Positions 1 through 8,567 are shown, counted from the stretch's first letter. The stretch is 39,259 nucleotides of DNA from JL08 sp965363755 (GCA_965363755.1 CBDTVL010000007.1:1-39259), one strand, 5' to 3'. Translations and numbers: made by a program. The notes: a model not told the origin generated them from the sequence alone.

Positions 1-49
1 GGACGTTCTAAAATTAATCATTAAATTACAATAGTTTACTGTGGATGGG

Positions 50-139
50 TGGCGGAGACGAAGGGATTCGAACCCTCGAGACCCTTCCGGGCCTACTCCC
101 TTAGCAGGGGAGCGCCTTCGACCACTCGGCCACATCTCC
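50..139 (-). tRNA. tRNA-Ser(GCT)
   Basis: Read on the minus strand, this is a complete class II tRNA. The 5' acceptor strand GGAGATG pairs with CGTCTCC (one G-U pair), followed by a G discriminator and an encoded CCA at 50-52. The anticodon arm is CTCCC-CTGCTAA-GGGAG, giving anticodon GCT, which reads AGC/AGU serine codons. A long variable arm and the T-loop sequence GGTTCGAATCC are present, as expected for tRNA-Ser. All stems close, so it looks functional. Confidence 0.96.
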
Positions 140-614
140 GCTGATCGGTATAACCGCCCAAATAACGGTAGTACAAGGCGAAATCGCTACATTTCTCCAA
201 AACTGCCTCCAGTCACTGAACCACTCCAGTATCCGCGGAAACGTATGTCTTTAGGCTTGACGCGGACAGGATCTGGCAGAATTGGCCTACCGACGGCTTT
301 AGGCCTGAAAAGGCATGCGCGCGGCGACAGGGCGACTCTCTGAAAAAGACAACTAAGCAGATATGGTCTGGCGATCTCGACTGGAATCAATTGAAGTTTA
401 TAGATCCAAGTGCCGCCCTTGCGCACCGGACACCTTTGAAGCCATTTAACGCGACCCAAATGCCCGTAACGCCCGTTTGACTAAGCAGGTGGACACAACA
501 CTTTGGTCTTTGCGCGAGGCTGTGCCGGGCTGTCCGGTGCTCCCCTATTTCAGTGGCCCCATGAAACCTCGCACCCGTCATGATCATTGCACCGTCAAAG
601 GCCAGATGGCAGCG
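140..614. other. intergenic region, no gene recognised
   Basis: 475 bases lie between the tRNA-Ser 5' end and the stop of the MoaD-like gene. The open frames here (for example 187-459 minus and 387-587 minus) give arginine- and cysteine-rich peptides without any family signature or good ribosome binding site. The part next to 139 must hold the tRNA promoter, but I cannot point to a convincing -35/-10 pair. Confidence 0.5.
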
Positions 615-860
615 TCACCCACCGATCATGTAGGGCATCAATACAATTTCGTTCTCTTCTGAGATCGGAGTGAACCACGCGTCGCGGTAAATCACGCCAT
701 CAAGTGCAAAGGAGACCCCTCGTTCGATTTGTGGCCTGAGCGCCGGGTATTGTGTAGCAAGCTGATCCACAATTTGTTTGAAATTTGCGGCATCAAGCTC
801 CACAAACTCCTGTCCGTCAGCCAAGCTGCGCAACGATCCCCAAAGTTTCACACGGACCAT
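615..860 (-). CDS. MoaD/ThiS-family small sulfur-carrier-like protein
   Basis: An 81-residue protein that begins MVRVKLWGSLRS and ends in MIGG. The short beta-grasp length and the terminal Gly-Gly are the hallmarks of MoaD/ThiS sulfur carriers, in which the C-terminal glycine is adenylated and thiocarboxylated by an E1-like enzyme; MoaD gives its sulfur to molybdopterin synthase. The gene is last in the molybdoenzyme operon, one base after the stop of the large subunit, so it is surely co-transcribed. That placement suggests help with cofactor supply for this enzyme (inference). No MoaE or MoeB partner is in the window, so it could be a dedicated paralogue of a housekeeping MoaD or a carrier with another role. 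Confidence 0.72.
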   Translation of the reverse strand: MVRVKLWGSLRSLADGQEFVELDAANFKQIVDQLATQYPALRPQIERGVSFALDGVIYRDAWFTPISEENEIVLMPYMIGG

Positions 861-861
861 T

Positions 862-3105
862 TTATACCTTGGACGTCATGGCTTTCAGCACTCTAGGTGG
901 TGTCATTGGCAGTTCCGCCATCCGCACACCCGTCGCGCGAGACACGGCGTTTGATATGGCAGCCAAAGGGGGCACAATCGGCGTTTCGCCAACACCGCGT
1001 ACGCCGTAAGGATGTCCGGGGTTGGGGATTTCCAAAATAACCGTTTCAATGGATGGTAAATCAGACGCGACCGGAACCCGGTAGTCGAGAAAACCCGGGT
1101 TTTGCAGGCGACCATCTTCGCCATAGATGTATTCTTCGTTCAACGCCCAGCCGATGCCCTGAACCGCCCCGCCTTGCATCTGACCTTCTACATAATCAGG
1201 ATGAACAGCCTTGCCAGCATCCTGAAACACCGTGTAGCGCAGCACCGTGGTCATACCTGTTTCGGTGTCCACTTCGATATCCACGAGATGCACCCCAAAA
1301 CTGACCCCGGCACCGTCTGCGTTCACTTCATGGTGGCCGGCGATTGGGCCGCCGGTGTTGTCGGCCACAGCCGCAATCTCGGCCAGTGTCATCGGGTCAA
1401 AATCGCCAGCATTTGGGCCAGATGGCTTTGCGGCGCCGTCTTCCCAGATCACCGCTTCCTCATCAATGCCCCAAATCTTCGCGACCCGTGCGCACATTTC
1501 TTTGATGGCGGCTCGGGCGGCTTCGATCGTGGCAAGACCGACGGCAAAGGTTACACGGCTACCATCCGTCACGTCATTGAAACCAATCGAGTTTGTGTCG
1601 GTTATGACTGTGCGAACCCTATCGAACGGCACACCAAGTTCTTCTGCTGCCATCATCGAAATCGATGCCCGCGAGCCACCAATGTCCGGGTTTCCCTCGA
1701 CCACGCCGATAGTTCCATCCGAGTTCAGGTTCAGCGACACGCAGGTATTGCCGCCAAAATTGAACCAGAAGCCACAAGACAAACCGCGCCCCTGATTTGC
1801 CCCCAATGGGGCAGAGTAATGCGGATGTGCCTTGGCGGCCTCAAGCGTCGCAACAAGCCCGATGTCATTAAACGTGGGCCCGTACGATGACAGCGTTCCC
1901 TTTTGGGCTGCGTTCTTGATCCGGGTCTCCAATGGATCAAGTCCGAGTTCCTGGCAAAGCTCATCGACGACGCTTTCGATCGCATAGATTGCCATCGGGG
2001 CGCCTGGTGCGCGATAGGCCGCTTCTTTTGGGCGGTTGGTCATGACATTCCAGCCAAGCGTCTGAACCGCCGCAAGATCGTAGGCCGCAAAAGCCGCTTG
2101 CGCGCCAAACTCAACGGTGCCATTTGGGAATGCCCCGCCCTGATAGCGCAAATGTGCCTGCCCTGCCGTGATGCGGCCGTCATTTGTCATGCCGATCTTG
2201 ACGTCCGTTGACGACGACACTGTAGGGCCAGTCGCACGAAACACTTCTTCACGAGACATGACAATTTTTACCGGCTTGCCTGCTTTGCGTGACAACGCCA
2301 GTGCAACGGGCTCGATAAACACAGTTGTCTTGCCGCCAAAACCGCCGCCGATTTCCGACGCTGTAACCCGCAGTTGGCTGGCCTGGATGCCTAAAAGCTC
2401 TGCGCATATGGTCCGCACATTGAACTGACCCTGCGTACAACACCAAAGTTCGCCCCGACCGTCTGCGCCCAACGAGGCCAAACAGGCATGAGGTTCGATA
2501 TAACCCTGATGTGTGGCTGCGGTCTTGAAAGAACGTTCAATGATCTTGTCGGCCTTTGCAAACCCGGCCTGAAGATCGCCATGTCCAAATTCGAAATGGC
2601 TGGTGACGTTTTGCGATAGCCCGTCCGCAACAGTTTCGTCGGCGCGTCCTTCGTGGATCACCGGCGCGCCGGGCTTCATTGCCGCATCTACATCAGTTAC
2701 GTGGGGCAGGATTTCATAGTCGACTTTGATTAATCGCAAAGCCGCCTTTGCGATTGCCTTGTCAGTCGCCGCAACCGCCGCCACCGCATGACCATCATAA
2801 AGGGCTTTTTCACGGGCGAGGCAATTGTCGCCGATATCTGCGAAAAAATCATCCTCTGGTTTTGACAGATCAGCAGAGGTGACAATGGCCTTCACGCCTT
2901 TCAGCGCCAGCGCCGTTGCTGTGTCGATGGACCGGATACGGGCATGTGCATGTGGGCTGCGCAAGATACGACCGTGCAACATACCCGGGGCTGAGGTGTC
3001 GGCGCCAAAAAGCGCTTTGCCTGTCACCTTGTCGATGCCATCCGGGCGTAGCACCCGTGTTCCGACAATTTTAAATTCCCGTTCAGAATCTGAGTCCAGT
3101 GCCAT
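862..3105 (-). CDS. xanthine dehydrogenase family, molybdenum-cofactor-binding subunit
   Basis: A 747-residue large subunit of a molybdenum hydroxylase. Visible signatures are the N-terminal a/b hammerhead region (about 20-130, GKALFGAD), the cofactor-binding GGGFGGK at 253-259, AYRAPGAP at 363-370, and the C-terminal GVGETPIVPP starting at 704, whose Glu707 is the expected catalytic base. Length is typical for coxL/xdhB-like subunits. The active-site loop AYRAPGAP is neither the AYxCSFR of form I CO dehydrogenase nor the AYRGAGR of form II, so carbon monoxide oxidation is unlikely; the real substrate (an N-heterocycle, aldehyde or aromatic compound) cannot be told from sequence. It starts one base after the 2Fe-2S gene and is followed one base later by the MoaD-like gene. 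Confidence 0.93.
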   Translation of the reverse strand: MALDSDSEREFKIVGTRVLRPDGIDKVTGKALFGADTSAPGMLHGRILRSPHAHARIRSIDTATALALKGVKAIVTSADLSKPEDDFFADIGDNCLAREKALYDGHAVAAVAATDKAIAKAALRLIKVDYEILPHVTDVDAAMKPGAPVIHEGRADETVADGLSQNVTSHFEFGHGDLQAGFAKADKIIERSFKTAATHQGYIEPHACLASLGADGRGELWCCTQGQFNVRTICAELLGIQASQLRVTASEIGGGFGGKTTVFIEPVALALSRKAGKPVKIVMSREEVFRATGPTVSSSTDVKIGMTNDGRITAGQAHLRYQGGAFPNGTVEFGAQAAFAAYDLAAVQTLGWNVMTNRPKEAAYRAPGAPMAIYAIESVVDELCQELGLDPLETRIKNAAQKGTLSSYGPTFNDIGLVATLEAAKAHPHYSAPLGANQGRGLSCGFWFNFGGNTCVSLNLNSDGTIGVVEGNPDIGGSRASISMMAAEELGVPFDRVRTVITDTNSIGFNDVTDGSRVTFAVGLATIEAARAAIKEMCARVAKIWGIDEEAVIWEDGAAKPSGPNAGDFDPMTLAEIAAVADNTGGPIAGHHEVNADGAGVSFGVHLVDIEVDTETGMTTVLRYTVFQDAGKAVHPDYVEGQMQGGAVQGIGWALNEEYIYGEDGRLQNPGFLDYRVPVASDLPSIETVILEIPNPGHPYGVRGVGETPIVPPLAAISNAVSRATGVRMAELPMTPPRVLKAMTSKV

Positions 3106-3106
3106 G

Positions 3107-3583
3107 TTACGTGCTCCTCATTTCTGCAGCGGCGATCTGGACCGCCTTGATGATTTTGTCGTAACCGGTGCAGCGACACAGATTGCCCGCCAACCAGTAC
3201 CTGATTTCTGTTTCCGATGGGTCGGGGTTCTTTGCCAACAGAGCGCGCGCAGCAATCAGAATGCCGGGCGTGCAGATTCCACACTGAAGCGCGGCTTTTT
3301 CGATAAACACGCGTTGCAAAATGTGCAGATTTTCGCCATCCGCCATGCCTTCGATGGTCTCGATTTGGGCCGCTTCCGCCTCAACGCCGAGCACAAGGCA
3401 AGAACAGATTAATCGGCCATTCAGCATGACGCTGCACGCGCCACAATCGCCTGTGCCGCACCCTTCTTTGGCCCCGGTGAGCCCGAGGCGATCCCGCAGC
3501 ACATCAAGAAGCGTTTCATCTGGACCGCAAATGAACTCTTTATCATCACCATTGATGGTTGTGGAAATATGTAGATTTCTCAT
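3107..3583 (-). CDS. xanthine dehydrogenase family, 2Fe-2S subunit
   Basis: A 158-residue iron-sulfur subunit. The N-terminal plant-ferredoxin-like domain has Cys42, Cys47, Cys50 and Cys62 (GCGTGDCGAC...SC) for the distal cluster. The C-terminal four-helix domain has QCGICTPG (Cys101, Cys104) and NLCRCTGY (Cys136, Cys138) for the proximal cluster. All eight ligands are intact, so electrons can pass from the Mo site to FAD. The length is normal for CoxS/XdhC-type small subunits. The start overlaps the stop of the FAD-subunit gene by four bases (ATGA), a sign of translational coupling in the order FAD, FeS, Mo (coxM-coxS-coxL order). Confidence 0.95.
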   Translation of the reverse strand: MRNLHISTTINGDDKEFICGPDETLLDVLRDRLGLTGAKEGCGTGDCGACSVMLNGRLICSCLVLGVEAEAAQIETIEGMADGENLHILQRVFIEKAALQCGICTPGILIAARALLAKNPDPSETEIRYWLAGNLCRCTGYDKIIKAVQIAAAEMRST

Positions 3584-4443
3584 GTTTTACCTCCGGCCCG
3601 CGCATAGGCAATCAGAGCCGCCCGTTTGGCAAGCACCCCTGCCGTTTTGGTGCGAAACTCGATGGTTCCGCGTTTATCTGTGATCGGAGCGCATGCGGCC
3701 TCGACAGCCAGCACCATGGCACCAAGGGCTCTGTTGTCCAACTGTGACCCAACCAAAGCCTTGCCTGCATCCGGAACCAGCAACACTGTCGGCGCAACGG
3801 CGCCCAGCGCGACCCGCGCGTCTTTGCAGATCCCATTGTGGTCCAGTTCAAGGTTTACGCCAGCAGCGGCAACCGCGATGTCCATCTCGGTCCTTGGGAT
3901 AAAGCGCAAATAGGCATCTGACGCGTATTGTGGTCGCGCTGCCAGAAAGATCGATGTGATGATGTCGCCTTTGGCCAGAGAGGTACGACCGGGACCTTCA
4001 GGAACGTCAAGAATTGAACTATCGCGAACGCCGTTGACGCCATGAATTCGCACCTGAGCATCAGCTGCAAAAAGCGCTGGCACACTGTCAGCAGCGGGCG
4101 AGCCATTACACAGATTGCCGGCCATGGTCGCGCGGCCCTGAACCTGAGTTGATCCAATGAGTTCCAACCCCTCAACAACGCCTGGCCACAGCGTGCGCAC
4201 GCCTTCATGCTCACCCAATTGAGCGCCGGAAACTGCTGCTCCGATGCGGTACCCGCCGTTTTCGCGAACAATGCTGCACATGCCGTCAATGTGTTTCAGG
4301 TCAACAAGCAGGTCAGGTTCCACCATCTCCGATTTCATCTGCACCAAGACATCGGTGCCGCCTGCCAGAATGCGAGACAATCCCTTTTCCTTGCTGAGCA
4401 AGGAAGAAGCATCCGCGAGTGTCTCTGGTCGTTCATATCTCAT
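3580..4443 (-). CDS. xanthine dehydrogenase family, FAD-binding subunit
   Basis: A 287-residue FAD-binding PCMH-type subunit, starting MRYERPETLADA. The flavin-binding signatures are ILAGGTDVLVQMKSE at about 25-39 and TMAGNLCNGSPAADSVPAL at about 106-124; the C-terminal CO-dehydrogenase-flavoprotein domain follows from about 180. It would pass electrons from the 2Fe-2S clusters through FAD to an acceptor. It is the first gene of the operon FAD-FeS-Mo-MoaD. The sequence just upstream of the ATG (GGGTAAAGAAAC) is a mediocre ribosome binding site. The substrate of the complex is not evident. Confidence 0.93.
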   Translation of the reverse strand: MRYERPETLADASSLLSKEKGLSRILAGGTDVLVQMKSEMVEPDLLVDLKHIDGMCSIVRENGGYRIGAAVSGAQLGEHEGVRTLWPGVVEGLELIGSTQVQGRATMAGNLCNGSPAADSVPALFAADAQVRIHGVNGVRDSSILDVPEGPGRTSLAKGDIITSIFLAARPQYASDAYLRFIPRTEMDIAVAAAGVNLELDHNGICKDARVALGAVAPTVLLVPDAGKALVGSQLDNRALGAMVLAVEAACAPITDKRGTIEFRTKTAGVLAKRAALIAYARAGGKT

Positions 4444-4872
4444 GTTTCTTTACCCAGTTTGCTTTCCAGTTGTCGTTGCGCGGGGGGCTGGCTGACACAT
4501 TATTCCTGTCGCTGCCATTGGTCTTCCTATCATTGATAGCATGACCAAGTTTCTTGTCTTTCGCAACTTCGATTCAGCACGCTGGATCACTGGCATGAAC
4601 TAGAGGGACGCAATTACTTTCCACCCAGCGGAGCGGAATGTCTTGAAGCCGTTTGGTTAGTCTGAACCTGAGATACAGCGTCGTTTCTTCCCGCCGTGAT
4701 TTTAGGTGCCTTTGGCCATTTTTCCAGAGACCGACGGCCTCTGATCATCGCCCACTTTGCGCACGCCGAAGGCTAGACATACTAACCCTGCAGCTACAAC
4801 GACCTGTAGGCCAACATGGACGTCTCGTATGCTGACTGCCGCCCAAAGCGGCGCCCCCGTTCTGGAGGGGCC
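4444..4872. other. intergenic region upstream of the molybdoenzyme operon
   Basis: 429 bases between the ychF stop and the FAD-subunit start, both read leftwards. No open frame with a start, ribosome binding site and family signature was found. Next to ychF there are short GC-rich hairpins (for example GCCGC/GCGGC around 4834-4850) without a T run, so termination after ychF is uncertain. The operon promoter should lie between about 4450 and 4600; a perfect palindrome at 4527-4539 is listed separately. Confidence 0.5.
4527..4539. promoter_or_regulatory. palindrome CTATCA-T-TGATAG, candidate operator
   Basis: A perfect inverted repeat with 6-bp arms and a one-base spacer, about 85 bp upstream of the first gene of the molybdoenzyme operon. 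Its size and position fit an operator for a dimeric regulator. No regulator gene is adjacent, so its protein is unknown. Random occurrence is possible at this length. Confidence 0.35.
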
Positions 4873-5970
4873 CTAGGTGTTGAACAGGAAATGCAACACG
4901 TCGCCGTCTTTGACGGTATATGTCTTGCCCTCAGCACGCATCTTGCCAGCTTCTTTGGCCGGCTGTTCTCCGCCAAGTGCCACAAAATCGTCAAATGCAA
5001 TGGTCTCTGCCCGGATAAACCCTTTTTCAAAATCGCCGTGAATCACGCCGGCGGCCTGAGGTGCTGATGTACCCTGACGAATGGTCCATGCGCGTGCTTC
5101 TTTTGGTCCAACGGTAAAGTAGGTTTCGAGATGCAGCAGCTCATATCCGGCTCGGATCAACCGGTCGAGGCCTGCTTCAGCCAAGCCCATTTCGGTCAGG
5201 AACATTTCGGCCTCGTCGGGCTCGAGCTGGCTGATCTCTTCTTCGATCTGGGCAGAGATGATCACATGCGCGTTGCCCTGCGCGGCAGCCATCCCAGCAA
5301 CTGCCGTTGAATGGGCGTTCCCTGATGCAGCCTCGGCTTCACCCACGTTGCAAACATACAAGACCGGTTTTGACGTCAGCAATTGCAGCATTTTCCATGC
5401 CTTAATGTCTTCGGCGTCAACGTCGACAATTCGGGCAGGCTGGCCGTCTTCCAGCACGTTTAGCGCAGATTTCAGCAGACGTTCCTGCAACACAGCCTCT
5501 TTGTCGCCGCCCCGAACTTTACGCACCAGTCCTTGCAGGCGTTTTTCGATGCTCTCAATGTCCGCCAGCATCAGTTCAGTTTCGACGGTTTCGGCATCCG
5601 ACACCGGATTAACGCGCCCGTCGACATGAGTTACATCGCCGTCTTCAAAACAGCGCAGCACATGGGCAATTGCATCGACTTCGCGAATGTTGGCCAGAAA
5701 CTGATTGCCCAGCCCCTCGCCTTTTGAGGCGCCTTTGACCAATCCGGCAATGTCCACAAAGGTCATCCGCGTCGGGATGATCTGCTTGGAGCTGGCAATA
5801 GCGGCCAATTGGTCCAGCCGCGCATCAGGCACCGCCACCTCACCCACGTTGGGCTCGATCGTGCAAAACGGGAAGTTGGCCGCCTGTGCTAAGGCCGTTC
5901 GGGTCAGTGCATTGAACAATGTGGACTTGCCAACATTCGGCAGTCCCACAATTCCCATTTTAAAGCCCAT
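4873..5970 (-). CDS. ychF: redox-regulated ribosome-binding ATPase YchF
   Basis: A 365-residue Obg-family P-loop protein. The chosen start gives MGFKMGIVGLPNVGKSTLFNALT, with the G1 loop at residues 9-17, FPFCTIEPN downstream, and NVGE in place of the guanine-specific NKxD; that substitution is why YchF prefers ATP. It ends in the TGS domain with ...VLHFLFNT, the usual terminus. An ATG exists 108 bases further upstream, but the start at 5970 has GGAGG eight bases before it and matches family length (about 363-366). It binds the 70S ribosome and is involved in translation and stress responses. It is transcribed divergently from trpA. Confidence 0.96.
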   Translation of the reverse strand: MGFKMGIVGLPNVGKSTLFNALTRTALAQAANFPFCTIEPNVGEVAVPDARLDQLAAIASSKQIIPTRMTFVDIAGLVKGASKGEGLGNQFLANIREVDAIAHVLRCFEDGDVTHVDGRVNPVSDAETVETELMLADIESIEKRLQGLVRKVRGGDKEAVLQERLLKSALNVLEDGQPARIVDVDAEDIKAWKMLQLLTSKPVLYVCNVGEAEAASGNAHSTAVAGMAAAQGNAHVIISAQIEEEISQLEPDEAEMFLTEMGLAEAGLDRLIRAGYELLHLETYFTVGPKEARAWTIRQGTSAPQAAGVIHGDFEKGFIRAETIAFDDFVALGGEQPAKEAGKMRAEGKTYTVKDGDVLHFLFNT

Positions 5971-6108
5971 AGTGGCCTCCGTAGATACAGTTGGCCCGCT
6001 TCTAGTGTGGGTCATGCATGGGTGCAAGCACAGGCTCGGTGCCGATGACCCATTGATTTCCGCCCTGACTTTCGGCATTTGGGTCTGACTGTTTCAAAAG
6101 GCCCTGAC

Positions 6109-6900
6109 ATGACCCGCATCGACGCAAAATTTGCTGAACTCTCTGCCGCCGGTAAGAAGGCATTTGTCTCTTATGTGATGGCAGGTGACCCTGATTACGC
6201 AACGTCGCTGGAAATTGTGTGTGGCTTGCCCGCAGCCGGAGTTGACATCATCGAACTGGGCCTGCCGTTCACCGATCCGATGGCCGACGGCCCAACCATT
6301 CAGCTGGCCGGACGACGCGCACTCGACGCTGGCATGACCCTGCAAAAAACGCTGGATCTGGCTGCGGCGTTTCGCGAGCAGGACGACACCACGCCAATTG
6401 TCCTGATGGGCTACTACAATCCAATCCACAACCGGGGCGTGCAGAAATTTCTGATTGACGCAAAAACCTCAGGCATCGACGGGCTAATCGTTGTCGATCT
6501 GCCACCAGAGGAAGATGCGGAACTGTGCATTCCGGCCCAGGCGGCAGGGTTGAACTTTATCCGTCTGGCCACGCCAACCACAGATGATGCCCGCCTGCCC
6601 CGCGTGCTGCAAAATACCTCGGGTTTTGTTTATTACGTCTCAATCACCGGGATCACAGGTGCTGCCGAAGCATCGGCACAAGATGTTGGCCCCGAGGTCG
6701 CGCGGATCAAGTCATCTACGGACTTGCCGGTAATTGTGGGATTTGGAGTCAATACCCCTGAAAAATCACGCGCCATCGCATCCGTCGCTGATGGGGCTGT
6801 TGTTGGATCAGCGATTGTGGCCAAGATCGGCGCCGGTGATGCGCCTGCGGATGTACTGGCCTTTGTCAAAACTCTGTCGGACGGGGCTCATTCGGCCTGA
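6109..6900 (+). CDS. trpA: tryptophan synthase alpha chain
   Basis: A 263-residue TIM-barrel protein that cleaves indole-3-glycerol phosphate to indole and glyceraldehyde 3-phosphate and channels indole to TrpB. Catalytic Glu49 (DIIELGLPF) and Asp60 (FTDPMADGP) fall at the same numbers as in the enteric enzyme, and the phosphate-binding GITG and GFGV loops are present. The start MTRIDAKF at 6109 is preferred over an ATG 30 bases upstream because of the AAGG eight bases before it and the family N-terminus. trpA stands apart from trpF/trpB (14.9-17.2 kb) and on the other strand, so coordinated expression needs a second promoter. Confidence 0.96.
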   Translation: MTRIDAKFAELSAAGKKAFVSYVMAGDPDYATSLEIVCGLPAAGVDIIELGLPFTDPMADGPTIQLAGRRALDAGMTLQKTLDLAAAFREQDDTTPIVLMGYYNPIHNRGVQKFLIDAKTSGIDGLIVVDLPPEEDAELCIPAQAAGLNFIRLATPTTDDARLPRVLQNTSGFVYYVSITGITGAAEASAQDVGPEVARIKSSTDLPVIVGFGVNTPEKSRAIASVADGAVVGSAIVAKIGAGDAPADVLAFVKTLSDGAHSA

Positions 6901-6937
6901 TTGATCCAGCCAGCGTTTCAGCGGCGCGACAAAACTC

Positions 6938-7414
6938 TCACAGGAGTCGGTCCCGTGGTGGTTCCGCATTGCGATGATTATCCAAAAACTGGCGCAGTTC
7001 GGTCAACACAGGCAGGACATCGCGCAGCTTTGATGGGTTAAACCCCTTGGCGAGTATCTCAATATCCGGGCTCATCGCCGCGATGATGTCTTCGCGGGCG
7101 CTGCGTCCTTTTTCGGTCAGCCAGACACATTTGCTGCGTCCGTCGTTGGGATTTGGGCGCACATCAACGTAGCCGCGGCTTTCGAGCACCGAGACGGTGT
7201 GCGTCATAGAGGTTTTAGGCACCTGAAAGGCCCGCGCCATTTCGACCGGCGTGCGACCGTCTGCCACCCGAGTGAGATGATTAAGCACTGCAAAGTGTGG
7301 CGCTATCAGCCCATCTGGCAGTCGCGCCTCTAACAAGGTTCGGCTAAGCTGTTCGATGATCCCAATTTCGAGGAAGACGCCAAAAAACAGCGCGGTTTCA
7401 GTCTTATCCGTCAA
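6938..7414 (-). CDS. MarR-family transcriptional regulator
   Basis: A 158-residue winged-helix regulator: helix-turn-helix around 55-90 (RTPVEMARAFQVPKTSMTHTV, read in two parts) and the wing with GYVDVRPNPNDGRSK, in which the DxR of the MarR wing is visible. The start is TTG at 7414, within the end of the nitroreductase-like gene (11-base overlap); a GGAGG nine bases upstream of the TTG supports it. It probably represses its own operon and perhaps the divergent lldD through the inverted repeats at 8532-8567 (inference). Ligand unknown. The stop lies 37 bases from that of convergent trpA, with no clear terminator between. Confidence 0.88.
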   Translation of the reverse strand: MTDKTETALFFGVFLEIGIIEQLSRTLLEARLPDGLIAPHFAVLNHLTRVADGRTPVEMARAFQVPKTSMTHTVSVLESRGYVDVRPNPNDGRSKCVWLTEKGRSAREDIIAAMSPDIEILAKGFNPSKLRDVLPVLTELRQFLDNHRNAEPPRDRLL

Positions 7415-8510
7415 TCAATTTCGCCTCCAGCGGCCAGCGCGGCGTGGCCGCCACATCAGGACCGTACCCCAGACGGCCTAGCATTTGAACTGTCTGTCCG
7501 TCTCGGGCCAGCAATTCATGCGCCCGCGCATAATGCACCGCCATTTCCGGGTATTCCTGCAAGGCCTGACTGACCGGATGCAAGGACAGACCCAGCGCAG
7601 TCGTCGCGAGATTCAGCCGCAGCCAGCGTCGGCCAGCGATGATCTGATCAGTGCGCGAATTGCCCTCAGAGGGCAGCACTGCATAGGCAGGTGTCGCAGT
7701 CAGCATCTTGTCATACATGGTGACGCCTTGGGCGAACCCAGTGCTGGTGGGATCCGACTGAACCTCACGGCTTAGAACACCGGCAAGCATCAGACTTTCC
7801 AGAAACGGACCACCAAGATCGATTCCGTCAGGGGTCGCGTTGATTTCGGATTTGCCAAAACGCATCAGATCGACGCTTTCTTGCATCGTGCGGGGTGTGA
7901 ATGCCTCAGTTCTCCAGGCCGCCAATGTCAAATCTCGCACTTCTGCCACAGCAGGCGTATCAGTGATGATATTGGCATAGGGCGCGAGAGCGTCTGCCTT
8001 TTCCGCCTCGACCAGATCATCCGCGAACGGTTCCTTACAGGATCGCCGGTTCAAGATGTGCTCAGCAAGCGGGTCTATCTGCGCACCGGTCCGGAACCCC
8101 GCGTGGGCGATGGGCCCATCTTCACCGTCAGGATATAGCGAGAGATCGACGTCATAACCGTCAGCCGAAGCAGCGATCACCATCTGCTCGAGAAAACAGC
8201 CCAGTCCAATGGTAATTTGCCGGTCAAACGGGTCCGTGTGCGGGAGATGCCGGTTCGGATCATGGTGCAGGATTAGCGCGTCGCTGGCCTCAAACTCTAC
8301 CAGCCAAGGTTGGAGATTATGTGGGTTCGGGGCCAGCAAAGCAAAAGACAACGCCCGCATTCGTGCATCATCATACTGACCTGCCGCGTCCCATGGGGCG
8401 AGTGCTTTGTACGGGGTCCGTGTCGTCAGAAAACCGGCTGCGCCTGCGGAGGCAGCCAGTACAGTGCCGCCACCGATCAGTGCAATGACCTTGCGTCGGG
8501 AAAGGGTCAT
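7404..8510 (-). CDS. Tat-exported nitroreductase-family protein
   Basis: A 368-residue protein beginning MTLSRRKVIALIGGGTVLAASAGAAG, a twin-arginine (SRRKV) signal followed by a hydrophobic stretch, so it is likely exported folded with a flavin. The mature part contains NPHNLQPW near residue 62 and a C-terminal TALGLSLHPVSQALQEYPE, both typical of Acg-like/nitroreductase-fold proteins. The start at 8510 was chosen because AGGAGG sits seven bases upstream and gives the signal peptide; a start 135 bases upstream would bury it. It is co-transcribed with the overlapping MarR gene. Natural substrate unknown; flavin binding is inferred from the family. Confidence 0.82.
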   Translation of the reverse strand: MTLSRRKVIALIGGGTVLAASAGAAGFLTTRTPYKALAPWDAAGQYDDARMRALSFALLAPNPHNLQPWLVEFEASDALILHHDPNRHLPHTDPFDRQITIGLGCFLEQMVIAASADGYDVDLSLYPDGEDGPIAHAGFRTGAQIDPLAEHILNRRSCKEPFADDLVEAEKADALAPYANIITDTPAVAEVRDLTLAAWRTEAFTPRTMQESVDLMRFGKSEINATPDGIDLGGPFLESLMLAGVLSREVQSDPTSTGFAQGVTMYDKMLTATPAYAVLPSEGNSRTDQIIAGRRWLRLNLATTALGLSLHPVSQALQEYPEMAVHYARAHELLARDGQTVQMLGRLGYGPDVAATPRWPLEAKLIDG

Positions 8511-8531
8511 ATCAATTCCTCCTGTGTAGTT

Positions 8532-8567
8532 TATAGTGCTATATCGTACTATATAGAGTGATATAGT
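8532..8567. promoter_or_regulatory. overlapping AT-rich inverted repeats, candidate MarR operator
   Basis: ACTATAT (8548-8554) and ATATAGT (8561-8567) form a perfect 7-bp inverted repeat with a 6-bp spacer, 20 bp in all, the usual size of a MarR site. A second repeat, TATAGT (8532-8537) with ACTATA (8548-8553), overlaps it. They lie 22 to 57 bp upstream of the nitroreductase start, where a repressor would block the promoter, and also face lldD. Confidence 0.55.

Noticed and set aside
187..587. Short minus-strand open frames left of the MoaD-like gene
   Set aside because: No ribosome binding site, no recognisable motif and shadow-like composition.
1102..1890. 262-codon plus-strand open frame opposite the Mo-subunit gene
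   Set aside because: It is an antisense shadow of a clear gene, rich in Cys, His and Arg with no family signature.
862..4443. Aerobic CO dehydrogenase (coxMSL)
   Set aside because: Gene order fits, but the large subunit has AYRAPGAP, not the AYxCSFR active-site loop of form I CODH, and no cox accessory genes are present.
4702..4872. In-frame extension after the ychF TAG with a membrane-helix-like segment (VGLQVVVAAGLVCLAFGVRK)
   Set aside because: There is no start codon for a separate gene, YchF already ends at its normal C-terminus, and nothing indicates stop-codon read-through.
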